Source of the DNA: Sphingobacteriales bacterium 44-61 | Lineage (GTDB): Bacteria > Bacteroidota > Bacteroidia > Chitinophagales > Chitinophagaceae | NCBI GenBank assembly: GCA_001898405.1 | Contig: MKTW01000011.1 | Coordinates: 192,801-256,800, forward strand | Reading direction: 5' to 3' | DNA: 64,000 nucleotides | In this document: piece after piece, positions 1-8,698 of the stretch | How the letters are laid out: each line of letters opens with the position of its first letter | How positions within the stretch are numbered: the first letter of the stretch is position 1 | Program-made: the position numbers and the translations under genes | Notes under the pieces: model-generated | Databases searched by the model: none | What the model saw: only the letters and a program-made list of their open reading frames with translations | Told to the model about the DNA's origin: nothing

Positions 1-1232
1 TCTAATAATTCAATTTTTTGCTGGCAATCGGCTTTCAATTCCCTGAAATCGTCTGGTTCTATTTTTTGGTCGGCCAGCAGTTCCCGTGCATGCCGGAGGC
101 GTAGGTTTACTGCATCCAATTGAGTAAGGGTGGCTTTTCTGCTTGCAAATCGTTGTGCATGCTGTAGCTGGTAAGACTGAGCAATTGCGAGCTCTAGCAG
201 ATCTGTAAAATCGCCGCAGGGAACGAAGGAAGTTAGATGCTGATGAAATTTTTCATTCGTTGTATCCGCATGGAACCGGCATTTACAGGGAGTGAGGCAA
301 TGATAATAGGAGTACTTTTTGCTTCGACCCGAAGATGTACTGGCAGTAAGTGATCGATGACAGTCCGGGCATAATAAATAGCCGCGCAAGGGAAAGCTAT
401 CCCTTGCTTTGATTTTGGTAAACCCGCTTTTCCTTTTTCGGCCGTTTATCAGGTTCTGTACTTCAAAAAACAATCGCTCGCTGATAATAGGATCATGCAG
501 ACCCTGCGCAAAACTGCCCTCTTCATTGCGGTAAGGAGGAATGTAGATCTTCCCGCAATAAATGGGGTTGTGTATCAGGTCCCAGAATTGTGCACGTCCA
601 ATCTTCAACCCTTTGCGGTTGGCTTCTTGTCGTATTTGATCAATGGCCAATTGCGCCTGACTGATCTCTTCAAATACCCATTTTAAAATTGTCGCTTCAG
701 GTTCTTTTGGTGTAATGTATTTTTTGCCATCCTCCGTTGTTTTATTCACATATCCTTTTGGAGCAGTCGCCATCCATCGTCCTTCTTTTTTGGCTCTTCT
801 CATTCCATGAAAAACATTCAATGCTCTGCGATCATTTTCAACTTCTGGTGCAGCAAGGTAAACGGCAAGCATCATCTTACTTTCGGGAATCGTCATGTCG
901 AGCGGCTGCTCGATTGCCTGCGGGTCTACTCCAAATTTTCGAAGTGTATTGATCATTTGATATGCATCACCTGTGTTGCGGCTAAAGCGGTCCCATTTTG
1001 TGAAAAGGACGAAATGCGGGTGAGTTTTTCTGCTTTTCAGGTCGAGCAGGAATTTTTTCCAGGCAGGACGATTGAATGTCTTTGCAGAATAATCTTCGAA
1101 AATAATGTGTCTAACTTGAATGGAGTTAACTTCACAGTATCTTTTCAATCGTTCTTCCTGGTCTCGTTGAGAATAGCCTTTATCGGCTTGTTCATCTGTA
1201 CTTACTCTAATGTATAGATCGGCTACCTTCAT
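1..1232 (-). CDS. Serine site-specific recombinase (large resolvase type), partial at window edge
   Basis: Translating the minus strand from the ATG at 1232 gives 410 codons open to the left edge. The start reads MKVADLYIRVSTDEQ, the resolvase N-terminus with the nucleophile Ser at residue 11. It is followed by the KWDRFSRN block typical of resolvase domains, then a recombinase domain, then a zinc-ribbon-like stretch (CPDC ... YYHC ... CKC), and a charged region likely to be coiled coil. Large serine recombinases integrate and excise elements through a phosphoserine intermediate, so this is probably the integrase of the conjugative element whose tra genes follow to the right. Its start overlaps the small upstream gene ending at 1207 by 26 bases, suggesting translational coupling. 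The C-terminus lies outside the window. Confidence 0.9.
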   Translation of the reverse strand, partial: MKVADLYIRVSTDEQADKGYSQRDQEERLKRYCEVNSIQVRHIIFEDYSAKTFNRPAWKKFLLDLKSRKTHPHFVLFTKWDRFSRNTGDAYQMINTLRKFGVDPQAIEQPLDMTIPESKMMLAVYLAAPEVENDRRALNVFHGMRRAKKEGRWMATAPKGYVNKTTEDGKKYITPKEPEATILKWVFEEISQAQLAIDQIRQEANRKGLKIGRAQFWDLIHNPIYCGKIYIPPYRNEEGSFAQGLHDPIISERLFFEVQNLINGRKRKSGFTKIKARDSFPLRGYLLCPDCHRSLTASTSSGRSKKYSYYHCLTPCKCRFHADTTNEKFHQHLTSFVPCGDFTDLLELAIAQSYQLQHAQRFASRKATLTQLDAVNLRLRHARELLADQKIEPDDFRELKADCQQKIELL

Positions 1233-1392
1233 GTCGCATAAGTTGAGTGACTGCGATATTAGCTAATTTATTTAGTAAATCCAAAATTAATCGGGCCTCT
1301 TCCAGGGAGATGTTGATATTTGATTTGGCAAATTTTCGTTGAATGAATTCGGGTCCTATTTTAGGCAAACTTTCCATTGTAGCTGCGTTCAT
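1207..1392 (-). CDS. Small protein (61 aa) overlapping the recombinase start
   Basis: Starts at the ATG at 1392 and ends inside the first codons of the recombinase gene. The product is mostly helical by eye (IGPEFIQRKFAKSNINISLEEA, followed by a leucine-rich helix). The overlap with an integrase gene suggests a recombination accessory or control factor, but that is inference from position; I recognise no domain. It sits 22 bases downstream of the lipoprotein gene and is likely part of the same leftward transcript. Confidence 0.6.
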   Translation of the reverse strand: MNAATMESLPKIGPEFIQRKFAKSNINISLEEARLILDLLNKLANIAVTQLMRHEGSRSIH

Positions 1393-1414
1393 TTTTTACC
1401 TTCACACACTTCAC

Positions 1415-1942
1415 TCATTCGATAATTATAAACTTCACCAACTTCCCCGCATGCGGCGCAATCCCCCAGGTGATCGACGCATTGATTTGCACCACTTGGT
1501 TATTAAAGATCAAATTGGTAAAAGGAGGGATGGCTGCATCAGTATAAACACAACCCAGCGACCAGGTATCATGGAAGTACGCTTGTTGAATGCCATCTTG
1601 CAGGAAAGCCACTTGCAGCTGCGATCGAAATAACGAATAACTTTCTTGTTGAAAAACGCAGGTATACCTCATCATAGCAATCTGTCTGCTTAGCTGAATA
1701 GTTGTTCCGTCAATAAGTACGATCATCGAAACGGAACGGGATGCAGTGCCGATCGCTTGAATTAAATCGTGATACGATCGAATGCAAACGTTCGGGAGCA
1801 AATCGTATAGGCCGGGGTTTAGTCCAATTGATTTTATCGGAATGTCGATCGGCAAAAGCCTTTTGTTGCCAACATCAAGATTATGTTTTTGGCATGAACT
1901 CAGGATGGAGAGAAGGATCAAATAGAGGATATAGCGTTTCAT
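1415..1942 (-). CDS. Predicted lipoprotein of the conjugation operon (175 aa)
   Basis: The N-terminus has a short hydrophobic signal ending in the lipobox LSSC (MKRYILYLILLSILSSCQ), so it is probably a lipoprotein anchored in a membrane facing the periplasm. The rest shows no family I recognise. It starts 4 bases inside the end of the upstream gene (1939-1942), so it is co-transcribed with it. By position at the distal end of the tra operon it may be an accessory conjugation or exclusion protein; this is inference. Confidence 0.65.
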   Translation of the reverse strand: MKRYILYLILLSILSSCQKHNLDVGNKRLLPIDIPIKSIGLNPGLYDLLPNVCIRSYHDLIQAIGTASRSVSMIVLIDGTTIQLSRQIAMMRYTCVFQQESYSLFRSQLQVAFLQDGIQQAYFHDTWSLGCVYTDAAIPPFTNLIFNNQVVQINASITWGIAPHAGKLVKFIIIE

Positions 1943-2295
1943 ACATTCATTTTTAAATAAATAATATTTCCCAGTGCGGGATTAAAGGATGGCTCATACC
2001 GGAGATAACCGAATTCATGCAGCTGGCGAAGAATGCGGTGAAAAGTGTTGGTGCTGTTAATTTTGCTGAGTGTTTCTATTTCTCGCCGGTAAAATGTCAA
2101 TGGAGCTGAGGAATCCAAAGAGCACCATTTCTTCCAAAGTGCGACATAGAGCGTAATGTGTGCACGACTGATCTTAGGGTCATGTTCAGCAAGAACCAGG
2201 AAAGATAGTAGCTGGTCAATTTTATCGCAAGGATTGCCGCTTTCGACGCTTTGCCGGGGCCGTTTCGAAAGGCGCTGTTGTATCATTGTTTTCAT
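1939..2295 (-). CDS. Small winged-helix-like protein of the element (118 aa)
   Basis: The protein has a basic N-terminus and then helices (DKIDQLLSFLVLAEHD, HITLYVALWKKWCSLD) and a predicted recognition helix region (FYRREIETLSKINSTNTFHR) with a following wing (FGYLRYEPSFNPALGNIIYL). This resembles replication-initiator or transcription-regulator winged helices seen in Bacteroidetes mobile elements; the similarity is by eye. It overlaps the 3' end of the upstream gene by 74 bases in another frame, longer than usual. ATGs at 2295 and 2286 are both possible starts. Confidence 0.65.
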   Translation of the reverse strand: MKTMIQQRLSKRPRQSVESGNPCDKIDQLLSFLVLAEHDPKISRAHITLYVALWKKWCSLDSSAPLTFYRREIETLSKINSTNTFHRILRQLHEFGYLRYEPSFNPALGNIIYLKMNV

Positions 2296-2884
2296 GGGTA
2301 GGTTTTTGTTGGCGTAAAGTGGCGCGTTGATTCACCACAGTCGTCTGTTGAGCCTCTAATCCATAGCAAGCCTTCAACACAAAATCAAGAGAGCTTCGAA
2401 CTTCGATCACCTTGAACTGATCCAGGTCATTGCTGTGCTGCTTGGCAAACACATTGGCAGAATTTACATCCCGGAAGAGTCGAACATCATTATCCATGAG
2501 CATGATTGGTTCTGTATTATACGCGGCCCAATGGTGCCCCTCGCGGATCGCTTTTTCAATGACAGGCCAAAGACCTGAATAAATTAGCCCGACCCGCTCT
2601 TCAGGCGATGGCAACCCTCCGAACAAATGATCCACTTGCTGCTCCATAGGTTTTCCTTTCCAGTGCTCGTCAATTAAAGATTGCACATACTCCCGGCCTT
2701 GTTCACTATACGCGTACACGACCTGTAGCCGCTCAATCAATTGTTCCATGCGCGCCGCATCTTCATGGTCTTCAGGCGTTTCAGCTTCGACCATTGCATA
2801 CATCGGATCATAGAACGCTCGGCTCCAATCAAAGGATTTCATTGACTCGTCAATCTCTTCAGTATCATATCCACGGATGAGCAT
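2222..2884 (-). CDS. Conserved-type accessory protein of the conjugative element (220 aa), function unknown
   Basis: A soluble, acidic protein with no signal peptide or membrane segment. It has a long acidic helical N-terminal half and a basic, disordered-looking tail (KRRKRQSLR). That tail resembles the basic tail of the upstream gene product (KKRRTKQSL), so the two may share a binding or localisation signal. I do not recognise the family. It lies 14 bases downstream of the DUF3945-like gene and overlaps the next gene by 74 bases, so it belongs to the same leftward operon. Confidence 0.7.
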   Translation of the reverse strand: MLIRGYDTEEIDESMKSFDWSRAFYDPMYAMVEAETPEDHEDAARMEQLIERLQVVYAYSEQGREYVQSLIDEHWKGKPMEQQVDHLFGGLPSPEERVGLIYSGLWPVIEKAIREGHHWAAYNTEPIMLMDNDVRLFRDVNSANVFAKQHSNDLDQFKVIEVRSSLDFVLKACYGLEAQQTTVVNQRATLRQQKPTHENNDTTAPFETAPAKRRKRQSLR

Positions 2885-2898
2885 AGGACCTCCTGTTT

Positions 2899-4353
2899 CT
2901 AAAGGGATTGCTTTGTGCGTCGTTTCTTTGTCTGCTGTTGCTCCGGAACGCCGCCATCTCCCTCATCACCACCGGCTCCTTGTTTTTGCGCTTTCTTCAC
3001 ATCCTGCTTTTGTGATTGATCGGGCGCGGAACTTTGATAGAGTTTATCTGCCCGCACCTTGATGCCATTGGTTTCATATACGTTAAGGTTTTTAAACCGG
3101 GGCGCTGCTTCGATGGCCATTTGCTTTTCGTGGCCATTGATGGTGATAGTCACCGTATGACGATTGCCGCGTTGAAGGGATTCCAGTAAGCGTTCTTTCT
3201 GTGTAGGGTCCTGCAGTTCCTTGATCGCATGCCGGTTGAGTGACTGTTCGAGATTAAAGCCGTACTTATCGTTGTACAGTTGAATTTTATAATTCCCGTT
3301 TTTGTCTGTTTGCTTGAAATCCAGTTGCATCCAGGCATGGTAACTTTGTCTTTCGCGGTCACTACGCTCTTTATACACCGCGCGGCCGCTAAGCAGGTTG
3401 TACCCTTCTTTAAGTGTGATCGGCTTTTCGTCCTGGTTCAGGTAAAAAGTTTGTTTAATGGGATCTGGATGCTGCGGGTTTTGTAAATGCAAATTGTACT
3501 TATTAAAAAAGTACATATCACTGTTGGCTGATTTTTTGAAATGCAGTGTTGCCACGGTGGCATCATTCCCATAACTCTTTTGATGGGTCAGCATAAATTC
3601 TGGTTCTTGTTTTTGCAGTTTTTCTTTTAACTGTGCCTGCAGGTCTTCACCAAAACCAGTGTACTTTAGTTGACTACTGAGGTAATCATAATTTTTGTCA
3701 TTCATATCTAAAGATTTTGTTTGAAATAAATCGGAAGAAGTAACGTTCGTTGCTTTGGCTACCTGGAAAAAGGGTTCCGTATTGCTTACGGTGAGACGTA
3801 CCTGTTTTTTCATCAACAGATCATATTCTGCTTGCGACCTTTTCTGGTCTGCCAGAAGTGCTTGTTCAAGTGCTTGCTCATTCGTTGATTCAGCCGTTGT
3901 TTCTTTGGATGTCGCGCGGATGTTAGGTGTAACAAGCGCAGCCGCCACCGTTTGCTCATACCGCTGCGCCGGCGTTTCTTTTTCCACTTGCAGGGTACGC
4001 TGGATCTGCTGGGTTTGCCTTGCTTCTTCTATTTTAAGCCGCTCTCGTTCCAGCAATCGTTCGGGACCAAAGTACTGGGCTACTTGTGCAACCGCACGGC
4101 GCATGAGCCTTTCCAGCGGATTGGGATATAATCTCCGCTCCATCGTCCGAATCTCCCCTTGCAATACTTTTAACCCAACATCTTTTTGCAGTGACTTATC
4201 CTGGCTGTATACCGCATTCAATTGCCGGAAATGATCAAGCCTGCTTTTGAGATAATAAGGTGTGCGCAACGCTTCTTCCGAAAACAGGCGCGCCACATTT
4301 TGCTCGCGGTTGCGCCAGCGTTCGAGTTCATCATATAAGGAGCGTGCTGCCAT
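2899..4353 (-). CDS. DUF3945-like protein of Bacteroidetes conjugative elements (484 aa)
   Basis: The N-terminal half is charged and helical, probably coiled coil (ERLLERERLKIEEARQTQQI). The C-terminal half carries the pattern I associate with DUF3945-type proteins of Bacteroidetes conjugative elements: YTGFGEDLQAQLKEKL, then MYFFNKYNLHLQNP, ITLKEGYNLLSGRAVYK, AWMQLDFKQTDKNGN and YGFNLEQSL. The tail is low-complexity and basic. The biochemical role is not established; DNA handling or regulation during transfer is possible. I chose the ATG at 4353 over a GTG one codon upstream. The gene lies 11 bases after traN. Confidence 0.8.
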   Translation of the reverse strand: MAARSLYDELERWRNREQNVARLFSEEALRTPYYLKSRLDHFRQLNAVYSQDKSLQKDVGLKVLQGEIRTMERRLYPNPLERLMRRAVAQVAQYFGPERLLERERLKIEEARQTQQIQRTLQVEKETPAQRYEQTVAAALVTPNIRATSKETTAESTNEQALEQALLADQKRSQAEYDLLMKKQVRLTVSNTEPFFQVAKATNVTSSDLFQTKSLDMNDKNYDYLSSQLKYTGFGEDLQAQLKEKLQKQEPEFMLTHQKSYGNDATVATLHFKKSANSDMYFFNKYNLHLQNPQHPDPIKQTFYLNQDEKPITLKEGYNLLSGRAVYKERSDRERQSYHAWMQLDFKQTDKNGNYKIQLYNDKYGFNLEQSLNRHAIKELQDPTQKERLLESLQRGNRHTVTITINGHEKQMAIEAAPRFKNLNVYETNGIKVRADKLYQSSAPDQSQKQDVKKAQKQGAGGDEGDGGVPEQQQTKKRRTKQSL

Positions 4354-4364
4354 CACTGTTGATC

Positions 4365-5123
4365 TTAATGGATAGGGATTGCCTGTAACAGCTTATGCGA
4401 ACGGACACGCATGCGCAAATGCCGACCACCTTGCAGCTCCTCGGTAGTGACTGAGAGGTATTGATCCCGGCGTAACGTCATCCGCTCTAGTGCGAACACC
4501 AGCATTATCGACTGTCCGGCTTTGATCACCTGATCATTACCAGCGACATACTTTGGTGTGAGTACGATCTCCTGCACCGCCGTTCGCTTTCCTGTTCGCA
4601 CGGCCCGGGTCGTAAACTGTATGGTTTCAAACCGGTAATCGATCGGTCCTTCATTACTCAACTGCAATTGATAGTACATCGTTTCATCTTGGACATACAA
4701 CCCATATAGACGCATGCGTATATCCTGGTTTCTCGCGCGCACGCCTCGCATGGTGCGGGTATTATCCAATAATCCTTCTGCGTAAGCGCGAACAGTCCGC
4801 TTGTTGCCTTTTTTGAAAGGATACACTTTTTGCGCGGGATCGGCATCATAAACAACATCGAGTGAATACAGCTCGCCATCGCTGGTGATCACCGTGAGGT
4901 TCGTGCGGTCAAAATCTGCTTTTGCCGCTTTAATAAGTAGAATGCTGTCGGTCGATTGAATAGGCTGTACGAGAATATCCTTACTGCCCATATCAATATG
5001 CCGGATCGGGAACGGAAATAGCAGCGCACTGGTGCGTGTATTGCTGATTACAACAATTCCATCTTGCGCAAAACAGTTAACCTGGAATAGCCAGGCGATA
5101 CAGCTGAAGAAAAATAGTTTCAT
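4365..5123 (-). CDS. traN: Conjugative transfer protein TraN-like (DUF4138)
   Basis: A 252-aa protein with a cleavable signal peptide (MKLFFFSCIAWLFQVNCFAQ) and a beta-rich body. Gene order after TraM and sequence character (ISNTRTSALLFPFPI near the start) match the Bacteroidetes TraN/DUF4138 family. TraN is an exported component of the mating apparatus. Three bases separate it from traM upstream. Family assignment is from recognition of the N-terminal pattern and order, not from a database search. Confidence 0.85.
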   Translation of the reverse strand: MKLFFFSCIAWLFQVNCFAQDGIVVISNTRTSALLFPFPIRHIDMGSKDILVQPIQSTDSILLIKAAKADFDRTNLTVITSDGELYSLDVVYDADPAQKVYPFKKGNKRTVRAYAEGLLDNTRTMRGVRARNQDIRMRLYGLYVQDETMYYQLQLSNEGPIDYRFETIQFTTRAVRTGKRTAVQEIVLTPKYVAGNDQVIKAGQSIMLVFALERMTLRRDQYLSVTTEELQGGRHLRMRVRSHKLLQAIPIH

Positions 5124-5126
5124 ATT

Positions 5127-6398
5127 TTATATTTGTTTAAGTAATACCTGGTAACCTGCTTTAACCTGCACTTTGATCAACTTTACTTTTCGGGAAAGTA
5201 GGTTCTTCGCGGTTTCAATACCCGCACTCGCTGCCTGCGTCGCGATCGAAGGATCAAGCATTGGCAGGCCAAGGGTAGAAATAGAATTGTTGGCAGACTG
5301 TTTAAGGGCGTCTCTCGTAATCGTACCGGGTATGTAAATGCCTTCGAGGCCATCGAGGTCATAAACCGATAAACGCACGGGATAAACAGACCTTTGATGT
5401 TGGAGCGAAGTGATCGCAATTGTTAACCGTTCATTCTGCAGGGTCGCTATACCATAGAGAAAGCTTCCGGATGGAATACGGCTTCCCTGGATGTACAGGG
5501 GCTGCACTAAGCGAAGTTTGACGGTTGCGCCATTGACCAGCACTTGATTTTCCTGTATCACCGCATTGATCGCATTCCCCGTATCAATACGCTGGTAAGC
5601 TGTGGATACGCCATAGAAACCCTGCCCACCGATTATTGGCGACCCGAATTTATTTGTATCAAGCAAACTGATGGGGATCGAAGGAGCCGTTGTTTGCAGC
5701 AGTGTTGTTTTCTCCGCAGAAACAGCCGCATCATTTTTTTTCTCGATTGCTTTTTCCGGTTGTTGGATCGCTGCGATCTTATCCAGCATGCCATTTAGTT
5801 GTGCTAACTCCGGATCTTCTGCATTCACTTCCTTTTTGCTCATCGCTTCCATGAGTTGTTCCAGTTTCTCTACCTGCACGTCTGCTGCAACTGAAGATAC
5901 CCCGCGATAATTATTACTGTATTGCCTGGCAGGAGCGGAGGGCTGTTCGATCGCTTCATTCAATTGTTTGATCTTTTGATAGACCTTTGCTTCTGCTTCC
6001 GCACTGGAGCTTTTTTGCGTGGGTAGCAATGGATTCGACGGTTCACGAACATCGTCCGGAAGAATCGTTGCTGAATTCTCTGTCACCGAAGCATCAAACG
6101 ATAGATCATCACTGCGGTAAGGATCTTCCTTCAATTGCTTGCGTAACCGGGATGAATCGGATGCCGCCTGTTCGTAGTAGGACATCTTATTCATCTCTTT
6201 GTCGTTCTTGAGTTGCGCGCTGGGCAGATCCATATTGAGACCAGCAACGGAATGGTTAGTTGACGGAGCTGCACTTTTTTTGCCACCGCCAAGTGACCAG
6301 AACATCAGCGTAACGAAGGGAAGCACGAGTGCGGGGATGGCGATGAGTAATTTTCGCTTTCGAAGAAAAGCAGACCTTTGTTGTTGCATAACTATCAT
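5127..6398 (-). CDS. traM: Conjugative transfer protein TraM-like
   Basis: A 423-aa inner-membrane-anchored protein with one N-terminal membrane segment (KLLIAIPALVLPFVTLMFW) preceded by basic residues. A long low-complexity, Ser/Ala/Gln-rich periplasmic linker follows (about residues 40-230). The C-terminal domain (about 240-423) is beta-rich and starts with FYGVSTAYQRID. This architecture resembles VirB10-like TraM of Bacteroidetes elements, a channel protein spanning the periplasm. Starts at 6398 (MIVMQQQ) or 6389 (MQQQRS). It lies between the TraL-position gene and traN with gaps of 2-3 bases. Confidence 0.88.
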   Translation of the reverse strand: MIVMQQQRSAFLRKRKLLIAIPALVLPFVTLMFWSLGGGKKSAAPSTNHSVAGLNMDLPSAQLKNDKEMNKMSYYEQAASDSSRLRKQLKEDPYRSDDLSFDASVTENSATILPDDVREPSNPLLPTQKSSSAEAEAKVYQKIKQLNEAIEQPSAPARQYSNNYRGVSSVAADVQVEKLEQLMEAMSKKEVNAEDPELAQLNGMLDKIAAIQQPEKAIEKKNDAAVSAEKTTLLQTTAPSIPISLLDTNKFGSPIIGGQGFYGVSTAYQRIDTGNAINAVIQENQVLVNGATVKLRLVQPLYIQGSRIPSGSFLYGIATLQNERLTIAITSLQHQRSVYPVRLSVYDLDGLEGIYIPGTITRDALKQSANNSISTLGLPMLDPSIATQAASAGIETAKNLLSRKVKLIKVQVKAGYQVLLKQI

Positions 6399-6400
6399 TT

Positions 6401-6874
6401 TTATTTTTGTAAATCGTACATACCTTGTAGTTTCCGCACGCTGTCAAGCAGACCGGGTCGCACCCCTTGAATGCTGTCGTAAATGCGCTTTCCATTTTTG
6501 GATTGCTGTAGGCTATCCATATAGAATAAAAACTTTTTTAATCGAAAGGGGAGCGAGTCAGTTGCAGTGGGCGCGGGCATCCCTTCTTCACCGGTTCGCG
6601 TGACATACTTCGGCCGGCGAATGGAATGGATTTTTATCGAGGTCTTGTTGCTTGAAAAACTATCAATGACGAGATAAATACTACACCCTCCCGTGATCAG
6701 GCAAAAAATGTATAGACCGGTCATCCATTGTTTCCGCGTAAAGGACTTCGTTGAGTGTTGCATGAGGTGCACCCATTTCTCTTGTATCCATCGCATCGCG
6801 CGTACCATCCTGCCAGCAACTTTGTCGTTGGTTACTGTTCCGGGCGTTTGTTGTTGTTTTTTCTTCCTGACCAT
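6401..6874 (-). CDS. TraL-position protein of the conjugation operon (157 aa)
   Basis: A small protein with a basic cytoplasmic N-terminus (MVRKKKQQQTP), one membrane segment (WMTGLYIFCLITGGCSIYLV) and a short periplasmic part. It lies between TraK and TraM, where Bacteroidetes operons carry the small membrane protein TraL. I see no sequence motif that proves the family, so the name is positional. Gene gaps are 1-2 bases on both sides, showing tight operon packing. Confidence 0.75.
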   Translation of the reverse strand: MVRKKKQQQTPGTVTNDKVAGRMVRAMRWIQEKWVHLMQHSTKSFTRKQWMTGLYIFCLITGGCSIYLVIDSFSSNKTSIKIHSIRRPKYVTRTGEEGMPAPTATDSLPFRLKKFLFYMDSLQQSKNGKRIYDSIQGVRPGLLDSVRKLQGMYDLQK

Positions 6875-6875
6875 A

Positions 6876-7496
6876 TTACCTGGCTTGTACTTTGAGATCC
6901 TTGTTTTCTATCGTGGTCCAGCGTTCGATCAAAAATCCGTGCGGGTTATGATCGCTTCTGGAGATACTGCGCAGGTAGCCTTCGGTGATCAGGCTTCGTG
7001 TAACAATGCTGGTCGTGCGGACGATGCGCTCTGTCGCATGACAGCGGAAATAAAAAGGTGATTGATCGAGCTGCAACTGGATACTGTCCACCTGGATCGT
7101 CTGGCTGATATTGCCGGAAATGATGGTCGTGAAATAACCTTTCTCTTTTAAATTATCGTATTGCCGTTTTGCGGAACCATCAGCGAGATATAAAGCCCGG
7201 GTGATATTTCCGGTGATCGCTTTTTCGTCGGGATCAAGCGAAAAGAAATACTGGTGAAAGGTTTTGATATGGTCACGCGCTTCAACCGGGATATTATCTT
7301 TCCGGTCTGCGCCATAAGCTTCAAGCGCTTTATCATTGGCAAGGATATAGATCTTTGATTGCGTGCTGCGCGCAAGGTCATAACTTTTGTAAAGGCTGAA
7401 CCCGCAGAGCAGTAAACTTCCTACTACCACCAGTACGGTAAACCAGCGCACATAGCGAAACGCGGTGTCTATATTTTTTAGTTGACGGAACTGCAT
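6876..7496 (-). CDS. traK: Conjugative transfer protein TraK-like (VirB8-like position)
   Basis: A 206-aa bitopic inner-membrane protein. It begins MQFRQLKNIDTAFRYVRW and has one membrane segment (FTVLVVVGSLLLCGFSLYKS). The soluble domain contains the conserved feature of a long helix followed by HQYFFSLDPDEKAI. The start, length and position after TraJ match the Bacteroidetes TraK family, which fills the VirB8-like role in the mating channel. It starts 3 bases after traJ ends. Confidence 0.9.
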   Translation of the reverse strand: MQFRQLKNIDTAFRYVRWFTVLVVVGSLLLCGFSLYKSYDLARSTQSKIYILANDKALEAYGADRKDNIPVEARDHIKTFHQYFFSLDPDEKAITGNITRALYLADGSAKRQYDNLKEKGYFTTIISGNISQTIQVDSIQLQLDQSPFYFRCHATERIVRTTSIVTRSLITEGYLRSISRSDHNPHGFLIERWTTIENKDLKVQAR

Positions 7497-7499
7497 AAC

Positions 7500-8678
7500 T
7501 TATTTACCGGATAATTTGTCTTTGAAATAATCATTGCCACTACCTTCCATCATGCCGCCTGTCATCATTTTATGGGCATCCCCATAAACATCCCGCGCCA
7601 TGGTAGCGCCGGTATTGATGGCTGCACCAGGTAAGGCAGTAGCCCGGCTGGTAAAGCCGGTGGAGATTTTATGCAGCAGGGCATTGCCGCCGCCGGCATG
7701 AATGATGTAATTGGCAATGGAAGGAACCGTGAAATAACCCGCGATACCGATGATCATGAAGATCAGGTAAGCCATATCCGTGGAAGAAAAGAAGGTATCG
7801 CCTGCGTCCTCGATTTGAGAGAGATCGAGCTGCAGCATATTCTCCTGGATCTTCCCCATGATCGCGCCGAAAATATTGGCGACAGGCAGCCACAGGAAAA
7901 TATTCATGTAGCGCGCGATCCATACGGTGAGCGTGTGCTGAAATCCGTCGAATACGGCGATACCAAATACCAATGGGCCGAGAATAGCGAGTACGACGAG
8001 ATGAAACGTGCGGATCGTATTGATGCATAGGGCCGCGGCTTCATACAATACTTTCAGTACTTCGGACAGCCACTCCTTGATCGCATTTCGGAATTTATAA
8101 GACAGCTTGGCCATGGCAAAAGACACGGAATTGCCGACGCTTTCCAGCCAGCCCTCTTCAGAAGGATCTTCATCGAAAGTATATTGATACCATTTATCGC
8201 GGTCGCCACTTTCATCGGGGCCAACATACATCTGCCAGGCCGTGGTTTTTTTGATGGCCTCTTCTTTGAGTCGCAGCAGTTCTGAGATCGCTTTATCCGA
8301 ATCTTCGATCATATCCGCGGTTCCGGTAACCGTGGGTTGCATTACGCCATTGATAAGGCCGATGACCGAAGGAAAGATCAGGACAGCAAAACCCAGTACA
8401 AAGGGGCGGAACAACGGATAAAAATCAACCGGCTCCGCGTTGCTGATATGACGCCAGATGCGCGAAGCGATGTACCAGGTCGCGGCAAACCCGGCGATCC
8501 CGCGGCCAACGCCGATCAGTTTACTGCAGAGCGGCATCATATCGTTGTACAGATTTTCCAGTACGGCATGCAGGCTATGGATTTCTCCTGCTACGCCGCC
8601 ATTATCCTGCGCACACAATAAAAAAGGAACACTCATTAGTGCTACCGTAAAGCTGGCTACTCTCACACACATTTTCAT
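7500..8678 (-). CDS. traJ: Conjugative transfer protein TraJ-like (polytopic, VirB6-like role)
   Basis: A 392-aa protein with a signal peptide (MKMCVRVASFTVALMSVPFLLCAQ) and several membrane segments: about 65-80, 92-110, 210-235, 245-265, 295-315. HAVLENLYNDMMPLCSKLIG followed by GVGRGIAGFAATWYIASRIW is characteristic of Bacteroidetes TraJ. It would form the inner-membrane pore part of the type IV secretion machine. Starts at ATG 8678 or 8672. It is preceded by a TraI-like gene 20 bases upstream. Confidence 0.92.
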   Translation of the reverse strand: MKMCVRVASFTVALMSVPFLLCAQDNGGVAGEIHSLHAVLENLYNDMMPLCSKLIGVGRGIAGFAATWYIASRIWRHISNAEPVDFYPLFRPFVLGFAVLIFPSVIGLINGVMQPTVTGTADMIEDSDKAISELLRLKEEAIKKTTAWQMYVGPDESGDRDKWYQYTFDEDPSEEGWLESVGNSVSFAMAKLSYKFRNAIKEWLSEVLKVLYEAAALCINTIRTFHLVVLAILGPLVFGIAVFDGFQHTLTVWIARYMNIFLWLPVANIFGAIMGKIQENMLQLDLSQIEDAGDTFFSSTDMAYLIFMIIGIAGYFTVPSIANYIIHAGGGNALLHKISTGFTSRATALPGAAINTGATMARDVYGDAHKMMTGGMMEGSGNDYFKDKLSGK

Positions 8679-8698
8679 ACACTCACTTGTAATTGCCC

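Noticed and set aside
7669-8030. Two 119-codon frames on opposite strands inside traJ
   Set aside because: Both are shadows of the TraJ gene, rich in Arg/His/Asp without protein-like pattern.
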